Positions 12,041 to 24,029 of a DNA stretch of 64,000 nt are shown here, one piece after another. The stretch spans positions 401,102,838 through 401,166,837 of the forward strand of contig NC_053491.1 of NCBI RefSeq assembly GCF_905171775.1, in the 5' to 3' direction. Below the pieces are notes generated by a model. It was not told the DNA's origin. It made no database searches and worked only from the letters and a program-made list of their open reading frames with translations. Position 1 is the stretch's first letter. Each line of letters starts with the position of its first letter. The translations under genes and the position numbers were made by a program. Origin of the DNA: Rana temporaria (taxonomy: Eukaryota; Chordata; Amphibia; Anura; Ranidae).

Positions 12041-13105
12041 TATACAGTAGGTGACCACGATATTGTGTCAATCTCGCTCCCTTTCTTGGCGAGATTGACC
12101 ACCTACGAGCCCCATCGTGGGAGCCAGCGCCAAGCTGGCTTGCCGCGATGGAGACAAAGCCGTCATAGAAGCGACGGGAGATCCGACTTGGATTCCCGCC
12201 AATTCTAGCTGCAGCATTTGGTATGCATCCTGAGAGGGAGAACTCCACGCCAAATTTTAAATAAAAAAACGACATGGGTTCCCCCCCAGGAGCATACCAG
12301 GCCCTTAGGTCTGGTATGGGTTGTAAGGAGACCCCCTACGCCGAAAAACTGACGTGGGGGGTCCCCCCACAATCCATACCAGACCCGTATCCAAAGCATG
12401 CTACCCAGCCGGCCAGGAAAGGAGTGGGGACGAGCGAGCGCCCCCCCTCTCCTGAGCCATACCAGGCATGCCCGCAACATGGGGGGTTGGGTGCTCTGGG
12501 TCAGGGGGGCACACTGCGGGGCCGCCCACCCCAGAGCACCCTGTTCCCATGTTGATAAGGACAGGGCCTCTTCCCGACAACCCTGGCCGTTGGTTGTCGG
12601 GGTCTGCGGGCGGGGGGCTTATCGGAATCTCGGAGCCCCCTCAAATAAGAGGGCCCCCAGATACTGGCCCCCCACCCTAAGTGAATGAATATGGGGTACA
12701 TCGTACCCCTACCCATTCACCTGGAGGCAAAGTGTAAAAGTAAATAAACACATGACACAGGGTTTTTAAAATAATTCATTAGTCTGCTCCGGGGGCCCCC
12801 CCTGTCTTCTTTAGCTCTTTTACCAGGGGGGGCTTCTTCTTCTTCGCCGTCTGGTTCTCTTCCACTCTCCGGGGGGTCTTCTCCGCTCTCCGGGGGTCTT
12901 CTATCTTCTCCGCTCTCCGGTTCTTCTCCCGCTCGCTCTCCGGTGCCTTCTCCTTCAGGGCTGGCCGCCGCTATCTTCGTGTGTTAGCTCAATTACTAGC
13001 AGGTGGCCAGCCCGCACTTCTGTGACGTCTTCTTCTCTTCTTCTCTTCTTTATTAGTCTTTATTAGTCTGCTCCGGGGGCCCCCCTGTCTTCTTTAGCTC
13101 ATCCT
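12040..13105. repeat. GC-rich interspersed repeat of unknown class
   Basis: Strikingly GC-rich block between AT-rich neighbours, with several internal inverted pairs (ccgacaacc...ggttgtcgg at 12577-12601; gggtacatcgtaccc at 12694-12708; the gagattgac pair near 12072 and 12090). A 38-bp segment starting attagtctgctccggggg occurs twice (12778 and 13060), bracketing CT-rich sequence. No transposase or RT reading frame is recognised. I believe this is a repeat family common in frog genomes but cannot classify it. Confidence 0.5.
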
Positions 13106-13156
13106 GTAACTTTCCATCAATACTTGTTGTACAGTTGCAGAAAAGTTCTAGTTTAA

Positions 13157-14880
13157 CCACTTCAGCTCTGGAAGGTATTTTTTTACGTGGGCGTGTGCGT
13201 TGGCGTGTGACACTGCACCCAAATAAAAGTTAAGTCCTTTTTTCCCACAAATAGAGCTTTCATTTGGTGGTATTTGATCACCTCTGCAGTTTTTATTTTT
13301 TTCACTTTATCTGCTTAACGACCGCCCACCGCAGTTGTATTGCAGCAGGTTGGCTCCCCTGCGCGAATCGCCGTCATTGTACGTTGGCTCGCGCAGGCGC
13401 AGTTGTGGGCAGGCACGTGCCGGCGTGCTCTTGCACCCGCTGCATGCTGTGGGAGCATGCCTGCAGGTCGGACAGACTCGATGTCCTCCAGCGACCCGTG
13501 ATCACCTAGTAAATGAAGGTGGATCCCTATTCTGACAGATGACATGACAGAGATCTACTGTTCCCAGTCATTGGGAACAGTGATCCCTGTCATGTCCCAG
13601 GTAGCCCATCCCCCCTACAGTTAGAACACGCTGAGGAAGCACACTTAACCCTTTGATTGCCCCCTAGTGTTAACCTCTCCCCTGCCAGTGTCATTTGTAT
13701 ATTGATCAGTGCATTTTTTATAGCACTGATCAATGTAAAATGTCACTGGTCCCCAAAAAGTGTCATTTGGGGTCAGATTTGTCCGCCACAATGTCACAGT
13801 CCCCCTAAAAATCACAGATCGCTACCATAACCAGTAGAAACAATAAAAAAAGTCCCTAAATTTATCCCATAGTTTGTAGACGTGATAACTTTTGCGCAAA
13901 CCAATCAATATACGCCTATTGTGATTTATTTTACCAAAATATGTAGAAGAATATATATTGGCCTAAACTGATAAAAAAATACTTGTTATATTCTTTTTTG
14001 GATATGTATTATAGCAAAAATTAAAAAAATATGTATTTTCAAAATTATCTTTTTTTGTTGTTTATATTGCAAAAAATATAAAACTGCAGAGGTGATCAAA
14101 TACCACCAAAAGAAAGCTCTATGTGTGGGGAAAAAATGGGCATACATGTTGTTTGGGTACAGTGTCGCACGCCCATGTAATTGTCCATTAAAGCGACGCA
14201 GTGCTGTATCTCAAAAAAATAGCCTGGTCATTATAGGGGAAAATCCTTCTGGCCCTTAAGTGGTTACACAAAAAAAGACAGACAATTTTGAAAAAAAAAA
14301 ATAAATATTTTTTACTTTCTGCTATAAAACCTTCCCAAAAAAAGTTAAAAATCAAATTTCTTCATAAATTTAGCCGAAATGTATTCTGCTACATATTTTT
14401 AGTAAAACATTCCAATACATGATTATTGATTGGTTTGCGCAAAAGTTATAGCATCTTCAAACTATGGTATATTTTTATTTATTTATTTTTGTTTATTTTT
14501 TAATAGTAATGGAGTTGATCAGCGACGTATAGCAGGACTGCGATATTGCAGCGGACAAATCAGACACCAAACTGAAACTTTTGACACTTTATGGGAACCA
14601 GCGACACTAATACAGTGATCAGTGCTAAAAAATATGCACTGTTACTGTACTAATGACACTGGCAGGGAAGGGGTTAACATCAGGAGGGGGATGATTAAAT
14701 GGGTTCCCTGGGAGTGATTACTAACTGTGGGGGAGATGCTTTGACTGGGGGAATGTAAAGATCCGTGTTCCTGCTTAGCAGGAACACAGGATTAGCACAT
14801 TCCCCTATCACAGAACAGTGGTCTGCCTTGTTTACATTGGTTCCGCTCTTCTCCCGAATGATTGGCTCCTGCTGATTGGC
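13157..14880 (+). mobile_element. TTAA-type repeat split by a relative of itself
   Basis: Starts CCACTTCAG after TTAA (13153-13156). The sequence up to about 13314 (tggtggtatttgatcacctctgcag...) continues at 14268 (acaattttgaaaaa..., ggtttgcgcaaaagttatagc...). Between the two lies an inverted copy of the same family (13319-14263). The right end is unclear, about 14750-14880. Non-coding. A TTAA target suggests piggyBac or Kolobok type. Confidence 0.55.
13319..14263 (-). mobile_element. Inverted copy of the TTAA-type repeat
   Basis: Begins CGACCGCC after TTAA (13315-13318) and ends CCCTTAAGTGG before TTAC (14264-14267, one mismatch to TTAA). Its inner sequence is the reverse complement of the host element: ctgcagaggtgatcaaatac (14083 on) mirrors gtatttgatcacctctgcag (13270 on), and ttttgcgcaaaccaat mirrors attggtttgcgcaaaa (14429 on). 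Confidence 0.6.
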
Positions 14881-15509
14881 ATTGTTTTTAAAAAAAAAAT
14901 GTTTTTTAGTTATTGTAAGTCAGCAATACATCCAATGGAACAACATCATCATCCGTTACAGAAAATGTGTGGGAAGCAAACAAAAAAGAAGGTTATATGG
15001 AAGAGGAATGACAATCCACACAAGGCACAGTTGCTTATTCTTAAAGCTATTACAAGTGCCAAGCCCAGGAAATCCCTTGATGTCCTCTGGTATAGAAGAA
15101 AATATAGTCAGGTTGTGGTTAAATAGTGCAAAGTTTGGGTTGACAACCGTGGTCATACCAGGACCTGAAGACAACAAGTTCTGTTCCTTGCGCATTGATA
15201 AAAAATAATAAAAACAAATCGGGAGCCACTATATAAAGTCGTAAAGCTGGGTAGGGAAAAGGGCAGGGGGAAGCAAATGAGAAAAAGAAAAAGGGGAAAA
15301 ATAGAGGGGAGGGGGCACCTAACAGGGGGGGTCAATCAGCCTAGTGGGGATGTTAATCAAAAGACCATTCAATGGTTAGAGGGAAAGTAGTAGTTTAGCA
15401 AAAGTTTAAAAAGTCAATCCAGGTGTAGCACAGGTCCCGGAACGGTGGTCATTCTCCAGTGTCTGGGGATCACCGCACGACCAACTATTATTAGGAAACA
15501 AAATGTATT
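14881..15509. other. No recognisable feature
   Basis: Short open frames at 14818-15208 carry no recognised domain. The remainder is purine-rich plain sequence. Confidence 0.35.
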
Positions 15510-16001
15510 ACCGTATATACTCGAGTATAAGCCCACCCGAATATAAGCCGAGGCACCTAATTTTACCACAAAAAACCTGGGAAAACGTATTGACTCGAGT
15601 ATAAGCCTAGGGTGACCATCTGCATTCCTCGCTGTGCCTCACTTTTCCTCACTGTGTCCATTTGCATGTCTCACTGACTGACGTTTAACATGAGAGTCTA
15701 TGGAAGGGGTGCCCGGCTTTGAAAAATCGGTGCTCCCCAGCTGTAGGTTCCCCAAACAACAAATTTTGCATACTTGTAGAGGAGAAATGGGGCTACATGT
15801 GTGCCTAGTACCGGGTCCAGGAGACCTACGACCGGCTGGTACCGGGTCCCCAAAGTTACCGGAGAAATTACCGTTTAACATGGGAGTCAAAAGAAAGGGG
15901 TGCCTGGATTTGAAAAATCGTTGCTCCCCGGCCGTAGGTCACCCGGACAACAGACAAAAAAATGTGCTGAAAAACTTGGCTTATACTCGAGTATATACAG
16001 T
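15510..16001. mobile_element. MITE with CTCGAG-containing inverted ends
   Basis: The 24-bp terminal inverted repeats at 15510-15533 and 15978-16001 match at 23 of 24 positions (core gtatatactcgagtataagc). The inner part holds two copies of a roughly 190-bp block (gtttaacatgagagtctatgg near 15685, gtttaacatgggagtcaaaa near 15872). Flanking TA or ATT could be the duplication; the choice is ambiguous. No coding sequence. Confidence 0.75.
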
Positions 16002-17190
16002 ATTTATTTTTTATTTTTCTTTATTTTCACAATTGAGGCAGGTATAACTGATAATAAAGCTACTTTCAGGGTTTCTGGCCATGTTCTACCCATACGTTGG
16101 TGACATGGCTAAAGCACACTTCCTTTGTTATCTCAAAGTGTCCTCCTAGCTCTTATCTTGGACTACAGAATAAATGGGCCTTCATGTTGTAGATTAGAAG
16201 TGGTTGGGTAGTTTAGAAAAAGACAACAAGGAGGGCTGACAATATTCAATATGCAAAGATTGTGATTTTTTTTTTGTACTGGTTATTTAAAGGGATTAAA
16301 CTGTGCATGTATCTCAGAGATGTACAGTACTGCATATGTATTTTTTATTTCACTTTGACATAAGTTTTAGGTTATACCTTTATGCATTGATCGAAGGCCA
16401 ACAGGACTCTAGTACAGCTATGATTTGTATCAGTTGCAAATTCATTAGGGTAATGACCGTGAGTTCCATGTCCTGTCTATCTCTTTCAAGTCATTTCTTT
16501 CAGAGTATGACCGCATTACGTATTTATAATAATCTCTGTGCAGTCTTTTTCAGAAAAAGAGCAGCTAGAAGGGTCAGAGATACAGTGGAACCTAAGACCT
16601 CTGAGATCATAAAGAGAATAAGCAAATGCCAAGTGTTCTGTTGCTTTTAGTGGCCAGCCCTAAGTGAGCAGTAGACATCAAAGAACGGACAAATGTGCCA
16701 GCATGATCTCTGAAAAACATATTTTTCTCAAACCCTTCTATAAATCTGTGCACTCAAAATTCCTGACCTTGTGTGTTTATAGCTGTGGGGGCCAGGGGGT
16801 ACATGAGGACAAGGAATATGCAAACTTATCTTTAAGAGGGCAGTATTAATTGGCTCAGGCTGCTAGACAGCACAGCATGGGGTATGACACCACTTGTTCT
16901 CTAAGAGCTAAGGAATGTTGTTGGTGTCACCTCCATACCCACAGCCTGCTGATTGGACAATGAAGGTTTAGCATCAAACCTACAAGTCATCAACTCTGCT
17001 AACTCTGCTGTATACGTCTCTCAGTTTATTACAATAGAGACCTCCCAGTCTGAGTGCTGCTGCGCATGTCTCACCCACTACAATTTGATAATTTGATTAT
17101 ATAATTTATATATAGTAGGGCAAGGGCTTATATGAATGGATTTCAAAGATTAAAGATACATATTAAGACAATAAAGAAGGTCTTTAGATT
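16002..17190. other. No recognisable feature
   Basis: Plain AT-rich sequence; a 115-codon open frame at 16303-16650 has no recognised domain. Confidence 0.35.
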
Positions 17191-17194
17191 TTTG

Positions 17195-18126
17195 TGGGTT
17201 TGTTAATAATGTTAAAAAATGTGGCTTTAACTATTTCAATATTAGGCACTTTCATGCCCAAGCCAATTTTCATGTTTCAGCACTGTCACATTTTGAATGA
17301 CAATTGCGTGGCCATGCCACACTGTACCCAAACAAAATGTTTATCATTTTGTTCCAACAAATATAGCTTTATTTTGGTGGTATTTGATCACCACTGGGTT
17401 TTATTTTTTTTGTGCTACAAATAAAAACATAAAAAACATTTTGAAAAAAATATATTTTTTCTTTGTTTCTGTTATAAAATGTTGTAAATAAGTAAGTTTT
17501 ATCCTTACTCATGAGCATTGATGGTGCTGCACTGACGGGCACTGATGAGGCGGCACTGATGGGAACTGATGATGAGGAACTTATATGCAGCATTGATGGG
17601 CACTCATAGGTGGCACTGATGTGCGCTCATAGGCACTGATAGGTAGAACTTGTAGGCGATGGGCACTGATAGGCACTGATGGGTACTGATAGATGGCACT
17701 GATAGGAAGCACTGATTAGGAGTCACTGACAGGCTTCACTGATGGACACAGATTGGTATTTCTAATGGGCACTGATTGGCATCCCTGGTGTTTCTAGTGG
17801 GCACCCTTGATCGGTCTGCACTGATAATTAATGCACTGATTATCAGTGCAGACCCCCCTGTCAGGCGAGCAGCTGATCGCCTCTCCTCTACCCACGTTTA
17901 GTTATCACAAGAAGAGGAAATTCTGATGAACTATGTCATAGGCTCTTTACTATGATCAGATATTCGGTGTGTCAGACTGACACACCACACCACATGTCCC
18001 CGCCCAGCCTGCTCACCCTGCATGCATGCGCTAGCGGCTTATCCTGCTGTATGTCATATGATGCCCAGTCAGGATAATGCAACCACTTTCCTCCCATCAT
18101 TCTGCTACATGGTGGGCCGGAGGTGG
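17195..18126 (+). mobile_element. TTAA-type repeat carrying a GGCACTGAT minisatellite
   Basis: Shares tggtggtatttgatcacc and the following A/T-rich block with the element at 13157, then an 11-24-bp minisatellite, and ends GGAGGTGG immediately before TTAA (18127-18130). The left boundary is approximate. Inner hairpin: tctgcactgataat / attatcagtgcaga (17815-17847). Confidence 0.55.
17507..17780 (+). repeat. GGCACTGAT-type minisatellite
   Basis: About 15-20 degenerate copies of an 11-12-bp motif (gggcactgatag, ggcactgatggg), sometimes as 24-bp doubles. Confidence 0.8.
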
Positions 18127-18130
18127 TTAA

Positions 18131-18540
18131 AGTGTCACTAAACCCTCATCATAACAATACTATCATTAAATGCTGTATTACATGCTGTTCATACTCACTC
18201 AATCACTATGAGATTAATTTTCAGTATTCTGCAAAAAAAAACCTGGTTGATCCTGCTGCTCTCTATCTCCATCTTCTGTCCCCAATTCAGATAGAAATTT
18301 GGTAGCTGTGGTGGCAAATGCTCAGTTTTCAGTGAGTTTCTAGGCTAAGCAATTCCTCCTATCACAACCGAGCAGCCCATGAGATGAGACTATAGAGTCA
18401 CACATGTGGGTGTATACACAGTGGAAAATGATAGCCCATTCCCTTCCTCCTCCTTCATGCCAACTAACCAGCTAAACACAACAGGGATGGGTATATTACA
18501 TGTAGATTAATGCAGGCTTCACCCTCCTCTCATTCTTAGA
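18131..18540 (+). repeat. Probable TTAA-flanked repeat
   Basis: Begins AGTGTCACTAAACCC right after the TTAA that ends the previous element, the same start pattern as other TTAA repeats here (AGTGGTTGTAAACCC at 51710). The right end was not found. Non-coding. Confidence 0.4.
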
Positions 18541-18674
18541 CATGGGCTGGAGGCAGGCTCGGATTTACTCCCTTTGCCGCCCTAAGGCCGTGTCCTTCAA
18601 TTCCGCCCCCCACACACACACACACCATCACATAGGGGGCTTCTGAGCCCCCCATGTGATAGAAATGAGGATAC

Positions 18675-19250
18675 ATAAATAGCTCAGTCAGCTGAACACG
18701 GCACCTGCGCAATGCCTGGTGGTATTAGCAATATAATATACGTCTTAGCGGGGCGTGTTTAAACAAATGAAAGCCGGCTTTTGCAATGTTGTTGGGCAGC
18801 TTTGCACGAGTATATTGCTAATACCACCCCCAAGTTATTAGCTCTTCACATCAATAAAAAACAAGGCCTTCTCAGTAGCTATCCACCCCTTAGACAATAT
18901 AACAGTAATGCACCCGCCCCCTTGCAGGGTAGAACAAGCATCGGGAGCGTGCGGCAGCATCTGTCACAAGATGGTCGTCATTGCGCAAGTGCCGTGTTCA
19001 ACTGACTCTGAGCTATTTTTGTCGGCCCCGTTGTGGTTCATGCTGCGCCTGCCGAAAAAGATCCCCCAGCAGGTTTTGACCCCCCTGTACTGTGCATCGC
19101 TTGCACAGTGCGAACCACAACAGAGCCTCCGAAAAAAGCCGAAGATGAATAACTGAGTCAGCTGTTACAGGGCACCTACGCAATGACCACGATGCAGTGG
19201 CACACTCCCGATGCTCATGCAGAGCAAGGGGTGGGTGTATTAATGTTATC
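18675..19250. repeat. Three-copy direct/inverted repeat cluster
   Basis: The segment aatagctcagtcagctgaac...gcacctgcgcaatg (about 18676-18715) recurs inverted at 18978-19017 and direct at 19147-19186. The flanking gcatcgggagcgtg block (18940) is mirrored by cactcccgatgc (19203). Cruciform-prone repeat of unknown class. Confidence 0.55.
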
Positions 19251-19569
19251 TCGTGCAAGGGGCGGGTTTATTACTGTTTTTTTTACGTGTACAGGGCGGA
19301 TGGCTACAGAAACGGGCACATTTTAAAATGATGGAAGGAGATGATAAAAATGTTGATGGGCGTTTTCAATACTTACAGTATACAGTATATTGTTATTATG
19401 CTTATAGAATGGCTACAGGGGATGCCTCTGCCCAGCAATTTAAAATGTTACCTCTTCTGTAGCCCCTTACACGATATGCAGAGTGTATCGTGAATGGAGG
19501 AGGGTCAGATCTCCCGGTACTCAGCACCCACATGCGAGCCAACGACGGTCGGTGGGGTCCCGGATGTCA

Positions 19570-19760
19570 GGCTATCCCCTCCGTATACGTCCGGTCCGGA
19601 TCTCAGGCTCAGTTTTCTGTATGAATCGGATTGGTGGGTCGGGTCCCAGCTCTCCCCTCTCTATCGATCGGTTGGTCCGGATCTCGGGCTCTCCCCTCTT
19701 AATGGATCGGATGGTCGGGTCTGGCTCTCCCCTGTCTCTAAGGGTCGGACGGATCTCTTG
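19570..19760 (+). repeat. Degenerate tandem repeat
   Basis: Three to four copies of a 50-65-bp motif containing tccggatctcgggctctcccctct and gatcggatggtcgg. Open frames in both strands here are low-complexity by-products. Confidence 0.6.
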
Positions 19761-20079
19761 CAGCAGCACCCGACCTCCTCCACCGCATTTACAATAGAAA
19801 AAGTTTAAACCCGCTCACTCCTATTGGTCCCCTCAGCCGGCCAGTGAGAAGGGAGAGCGCCGTGCGTTGTCCTGGAGATCTGGTGGCCGAGGATACATTG
19901 GGCGGGGCAAGGATGCGCTGTGTTGATACTGGAGCAGACTGGGCGGTAAATGGGTGGGCGGTTTTGTGTTGTTGGTGCACAGAGAGAGTGTAAGTAGGCG
20001 GGGGCGGCTTGGCCCGGGGGCGGCTCCTAATGAGTGTGGGTTGAATCTGTGCCAGTAGTAATAGTAAATGCAGCGTCCC

Positions 20080-20207
20080 CAGGGCCGGATTCCAGACAAG
20101 GCCACCGAGGCCAGGATTTTTTCACACCGATGTTGCCACGGCGCCACCTCTGCACCCCTGCCATCCCGAGGCCTGGTCTTGGTGGCCTTGTCTGGAATCC
20201 GGCCCTG
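20080..20207. mobile_element. Near-perfect hairpin MITE
   Basis: 128 bp with arms of about 38 bp (cagggccggattccagacaa... pairs with ...ttgtctggaatccggccctg). No clear target duplication. Confidence 0.7.
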
Positions 20208-21522
20208 GCTGGAGGGGCATAACACAGCCTGTGACAGGCATAGATCGGCCCACACCATGTTATTGCAAACAAATAATAAAGATTTGATTTCAAATATATA
20301 TTTGTATGCCAATTTAAAACAGTTTATATATATCAGTTATTAATTTTTACTCTGTATTCCAAAGGCTTTTTTTTTTTTTAACATGTAAACAGCAGCAGGG
20401 GAGCAGGGGACTAGAAGCTCCTCCTGCTTATGTTTCCCTACAGACAGGCTGGGAAAGATCTGGGTCATGTGCAGGGGCGGACTGACCATTCGGGCACCCG
20501 GGCACTGAAGCAGCCTCAGCCAGCTTCATCCAAAGCCACGCCCCCACGCCTTATAGTAAGATAAGATATACATGATAAAAAAGTAACACATACATTACTT
20601 TATCATTGTAAAAATCTCCATATACAGTACTATTTTTTTTTTTTTTTTTCAATCCAGCGATTTGAACAAAAAAAAACTGACAGCTCCGATGTTACTACAG
20701 CGATGTTAGTACTGTACATTGATCTCCCCTGCTGAGCTATTGTGTTCTGACAGGGGGAGGGCCCTCTGCCATTGGCTAAGTGCGCTGACCAGGAGATGGG
20801 CTGCAGACCTTTTTTCGGTCAGGAGCCTTCGACGGAATATTCGGCCTGTGTGTACTAGACTTAAAGAAGATTTTATAGAGGTACAATCAAAATCAACATA
20901 TTATTAACATGTGCGGTGCTTTCGAATCATTACAGGATGAAATACCAGCTTCCACTTCTCAGAGACAATTATTAAAGGCTTGTGCTAATGTGCTAATGTA
21001 TCCACAGCCCCACAGATCAGTATGCATTCTTAAATGGAGCTTATTTGGTATTCTAAGTGCTTTGTAAACACTACCAATAGATGTAGTGTGGCAGCAATGT
21101 TGGTTGGAACAAGAACAGTGTTTAGGATGATTGCAATGTCATTTAGAAATACATTCTGTACATTTCGGGAAAAGAAAAAAAAATCATAAATATTCAGTTT
21201 TGTTTTGCGCTCCTTTACATTTTCTGCTGGATAACGTGCTTGAAACACTTAATCATAAGGAAGTAGACAGCCTTTCTGGGATTTAAAGAAAACAAGTCGT
21301 TATATTTAGAATAAGCTAATGAATAAAAAAACAGTGGAGTGAAGGGTAAAGGTTTTTTTTTTATCTTGAAATTCTGTATGCATAAAATATATAAATGTGT
21401 TACTGTTTAAATAATATACAACGAGATCTGTTTATTTGCTGCCTATTGCTTATTATTACCCTCAGCTGAAAAGCTATGGAAAGTTTACAGAAGAACACAC
21501 ATACATAAATATTGTACATATA

Positions 21523-21556
<34 letters not shown>

Positions 21557-21836
21557 AATATATGCACATTTTTAGGACATGCTATAAAAGGAAAGTAAGG
21601 ACCGTACTAGTGGCTAGAGGGAAGCAACCTTCCAAACGAACCACTACAATTTCAGTGCGATTTATGGCACAATTTTTTCCCAATAAGGTTTGCCGTTTTC
21701 ACTAATAAGCAGTAGCTGCTACTTCGAAAATGATTGTTACTGTATCACTAGTCAGTCAAACCTTTTAGAGGTCCTAGTACAATTGAATCTCCTGAAAGCA
21801 CTAGACTAGACCATCTTTGTTACATTTACACATATA
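20208..21836. other. Plain sequence with minor repeat scraps
   Basis: Contains a scrap of an interspersed repeat (aggggcggactgaccattcg, 20473-20492), poly-T tracts at 20370 and 20632, and no supported gene. Confidence 0.35.
21526..21553. repeat. (TA)n microsatellite
   Basis: 14 TA dinucleotides. Confidence 0.9.
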
Positions 21837-22512
21837 TAGCTAGATTCTGAGAGAGTTACGGCGGCGTATCAGTAGATACACCGTCGTAACTCTGAATCTA
21901 CGCCGTCGGAAATTTAAGCGTATTCTGGAAACCAGATATGCTTAAATTAGGCTAAGATACGAACGGCGTAAGTCTCCTACGCCGTCGTATCTTAGGGTGC
22001 ATATTTACGCTGGCCGCTAGGTGGCGCTTCCGTTGTTTTCCGCATCGAATATGCAAATGAGCAAGATACGCCGATTCACGAACGTATGTGCGCCCGTCGC
22101 AATTAGTTACGCCGTTTACGTAAGAGATACGCCGGCGTAAAGATAAAGCTGCTCCCTAGGTGGCGCAGCCCATGCAAGATCTTTTTACGTCATTTGCGTA
22201 AGTCGTACGCGAATAGGGCTGTGCGTAAGTTACGTTCACGTCCTTGGCAGTGTTCGACGTATCTTAGGCATTCTATTGATCGTTGATAATGTCATTTACG
22301 TGTGGTCATGCTTAATTTCCCTAAAACACGCCCACCTCTTCCTCATTTGAATTAGGCGCGCTTACGCCAGCACATTTACGCTATGCCGCCTTAACTTAGG
22401 ACGCAAGTGCTTTGTGAATACAGCACTTGCCTCTCTAACTTGCGGCGGCGTAGTGTAAATACCATACGCTACGCCCCCACACAAAGTTACGCTGCCCTAC
22501 CTGAATCTGGCC
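21837..22512 (-). mobile_element. GC-rich palindromic MITE, copy 4 (inverted)
   Basis: Collinear with copy 3: gttacggcggcgtatcagtagata at the left, ggccgctaggtggcgcttccg, then atgcaaatgagcaagatacgccgattcacg, and the cttgcggcggcgtag tail. Ends tagctagattc / gaatctggcca with candidate duplication ATA. Non-coding. Confidence 0.8.
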
Positions 22513-22896
22513 AATAGTAATGCAGTGCTCTTACCTTCCTCTCCCGCCAATGGCTACTGCTTTATCTCTGGGGTTCTTTGTAGGTTTGTGAATGTCAAAG
22601 GTGAAATACTTTTGCTGAAACTAGTTCTCAGACTTTCAAAACACAGGGTGAGCGTCTGATTAACTTCCCGGGATGCAATGGTGAATATGATCCTGTGATG
22701 AGGTCCTCTGCAAGCTGTGATGAGTATCCAGTTCAAGTGGTTTGTGGTGTGGTGGAAATGTGGTGGACATTTACTATGCTGTTGTTATTGGTCTTAAAGT
22801 CTTTTCTGTGTTGATCCTTTGTGCTGGACTTTTTTCACTATTTATTGCTTAACTTCTATTCTCAGAAAGCTCAATGAAGTTTATGCCTCTCTTTGG
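22513..22896. other. No recognisable feature
   Basis: Plain sequence between two MITEs. Confidence 0.4.
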
Positions 22897-22900
22897 TAGT

Positions 22901-23270
22901 CCATAGCTCCCAACTGTCCCTGATTTTGAGGGACTGTCCCTGATTTGGAGCAATGTCCCTCTGTCCCTCTTTCCTCCTCATTTGTTCATTTTGGTCTGAT
23001 CTATATAGATGTATAAAAAAGTGCTCTTTTTATCTATCAGAAAGTATTTTCCAGCGCTAAACCTTTCATCTGATTTTTAAACTGCTGCATTTGTAATCTT
23101 CAAAAGCCAATATAAAAGAATAGAAGTAGTAAAACAAAGCACTTGTGGGTTTAACCAATCTTGTTTTTTTTTTTACAATTCTCCTTTAAGGCAAGGGGTG
23201 TTTCCTGTGCCGGCATACTTTTGCTAATAGGTGTCCCTCATTCCCATCTCAAAAAAGTTGGGAGGTATGG
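22901..23270. mobile_element. 370-bp MITE with TAGT duplication
   Basis: Terminal inverted repeats CCATAGCTCCCAACT / AGTTGGGAGGTATGG (14 of 15) with TAGT on both sides (22897-22900, 23271-23274). Internal direct repeat gtccctgatttt / gtccctgatttg near the left end. Non-coding. Confidence 0.7.
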
Positions 23271-23420
23271 TAGTTTCTGCAGTGACTAAAGATTGGGCCG
23301 AATTCTCTTGAAGACTTTATCTTCTGATGGCTAACATAAAAGGTGTGATCCTAACCCTGCATCCTAACAAGTGCACCCCTAGCAGAAACTCTGGTCTCTG
23401 TGTGACCATGGGGTATACAT

Positions 23421-23900
23421 TAGTGTTGCTCACGAATATTCGCATTGCGAATATTCGACTCGAATATAGCATATTCGAGAAATCGCGCTATATTTCGAAA
23501 TTCGCGGTGAATATTCGCAATTCCGAATATTCGATTTTTTACAATTTTTTTTTTGAATCAGATCACATCCTAGATATCTCCATCGACGTCTAAAAGCATT
23601 GCTGGTATCATTAGAGACCCTGGGCCGAGTAGCTGAAGCGTTCATTGAATTTTCCAGAAAGATCGCAATGCGATTATTCGGCAAACGCAATATCGCGCGA
23701 TTATTTTCCTCGCCCCGATCTTCCGCATCAGAGCGATTTTTACAGTTTCATTTTTAAAACAGATCACATCCTAGTGATCTCCATAGACGTCTGAAAGCAT
23801 TGCTGGTATGATTAGAGCCATTGGGCCGAGTAGCTGAAGCGATCATTTTATATTGCCGAATATTCGCAATGCGAATATTCGGCAATAGGAATATTGCGCG
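23421..23900 (+). repeat. Left terminal and subterminal repeats of the hAT element
   Basis: Terminal TAGTGTTG, then palindromic CGAATATTCG/GCGAATATTCG motifs, and two direct copies, 201 bp apart, of a block beginning gatcacatcctag (23561 and 23762) and running through gggccgagtagctgaagcg. Dense ATTCG motifs are likely transposase-binding sites (inference). Confidence 0.8.
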
Positions 23901-23928
23901 ATTATTTGCTCCGCCCTTTTGCATCAGA

Positions 23929-24005
23929 GCCAATCAGAGTTCTCCTTCCACACTCGTCACAGGTTAACAACCAATAGGAACCTGCCTGCATGGACATTAT
24001 ATAAG
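23929..24005 (+). promoter_or_regulatory. Probable transposase promoter
   Basis: CCAAT boxes at 23930-23934 (in GCCAATCAGAG) and 23971-23975, followed by TATATAAG at 23998-24005. Transcription would start near 24030, just inside the left terminal repeats and about 0.8 kb before the first in-frame ATG. The same GCCAATCAGAG sequence recurs in the right-end 97-bp repeats. Confidence 0.55.
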
Positions 24006-24029
24006 CTCACTCCCAGCACCATTTCATTG

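Noticed and set aside
11531..12058. 175-codon minus-strand frame
   Set aside because: No recognised motif, no conserved start context, and it overlaps the start of a GC-rich repeat.
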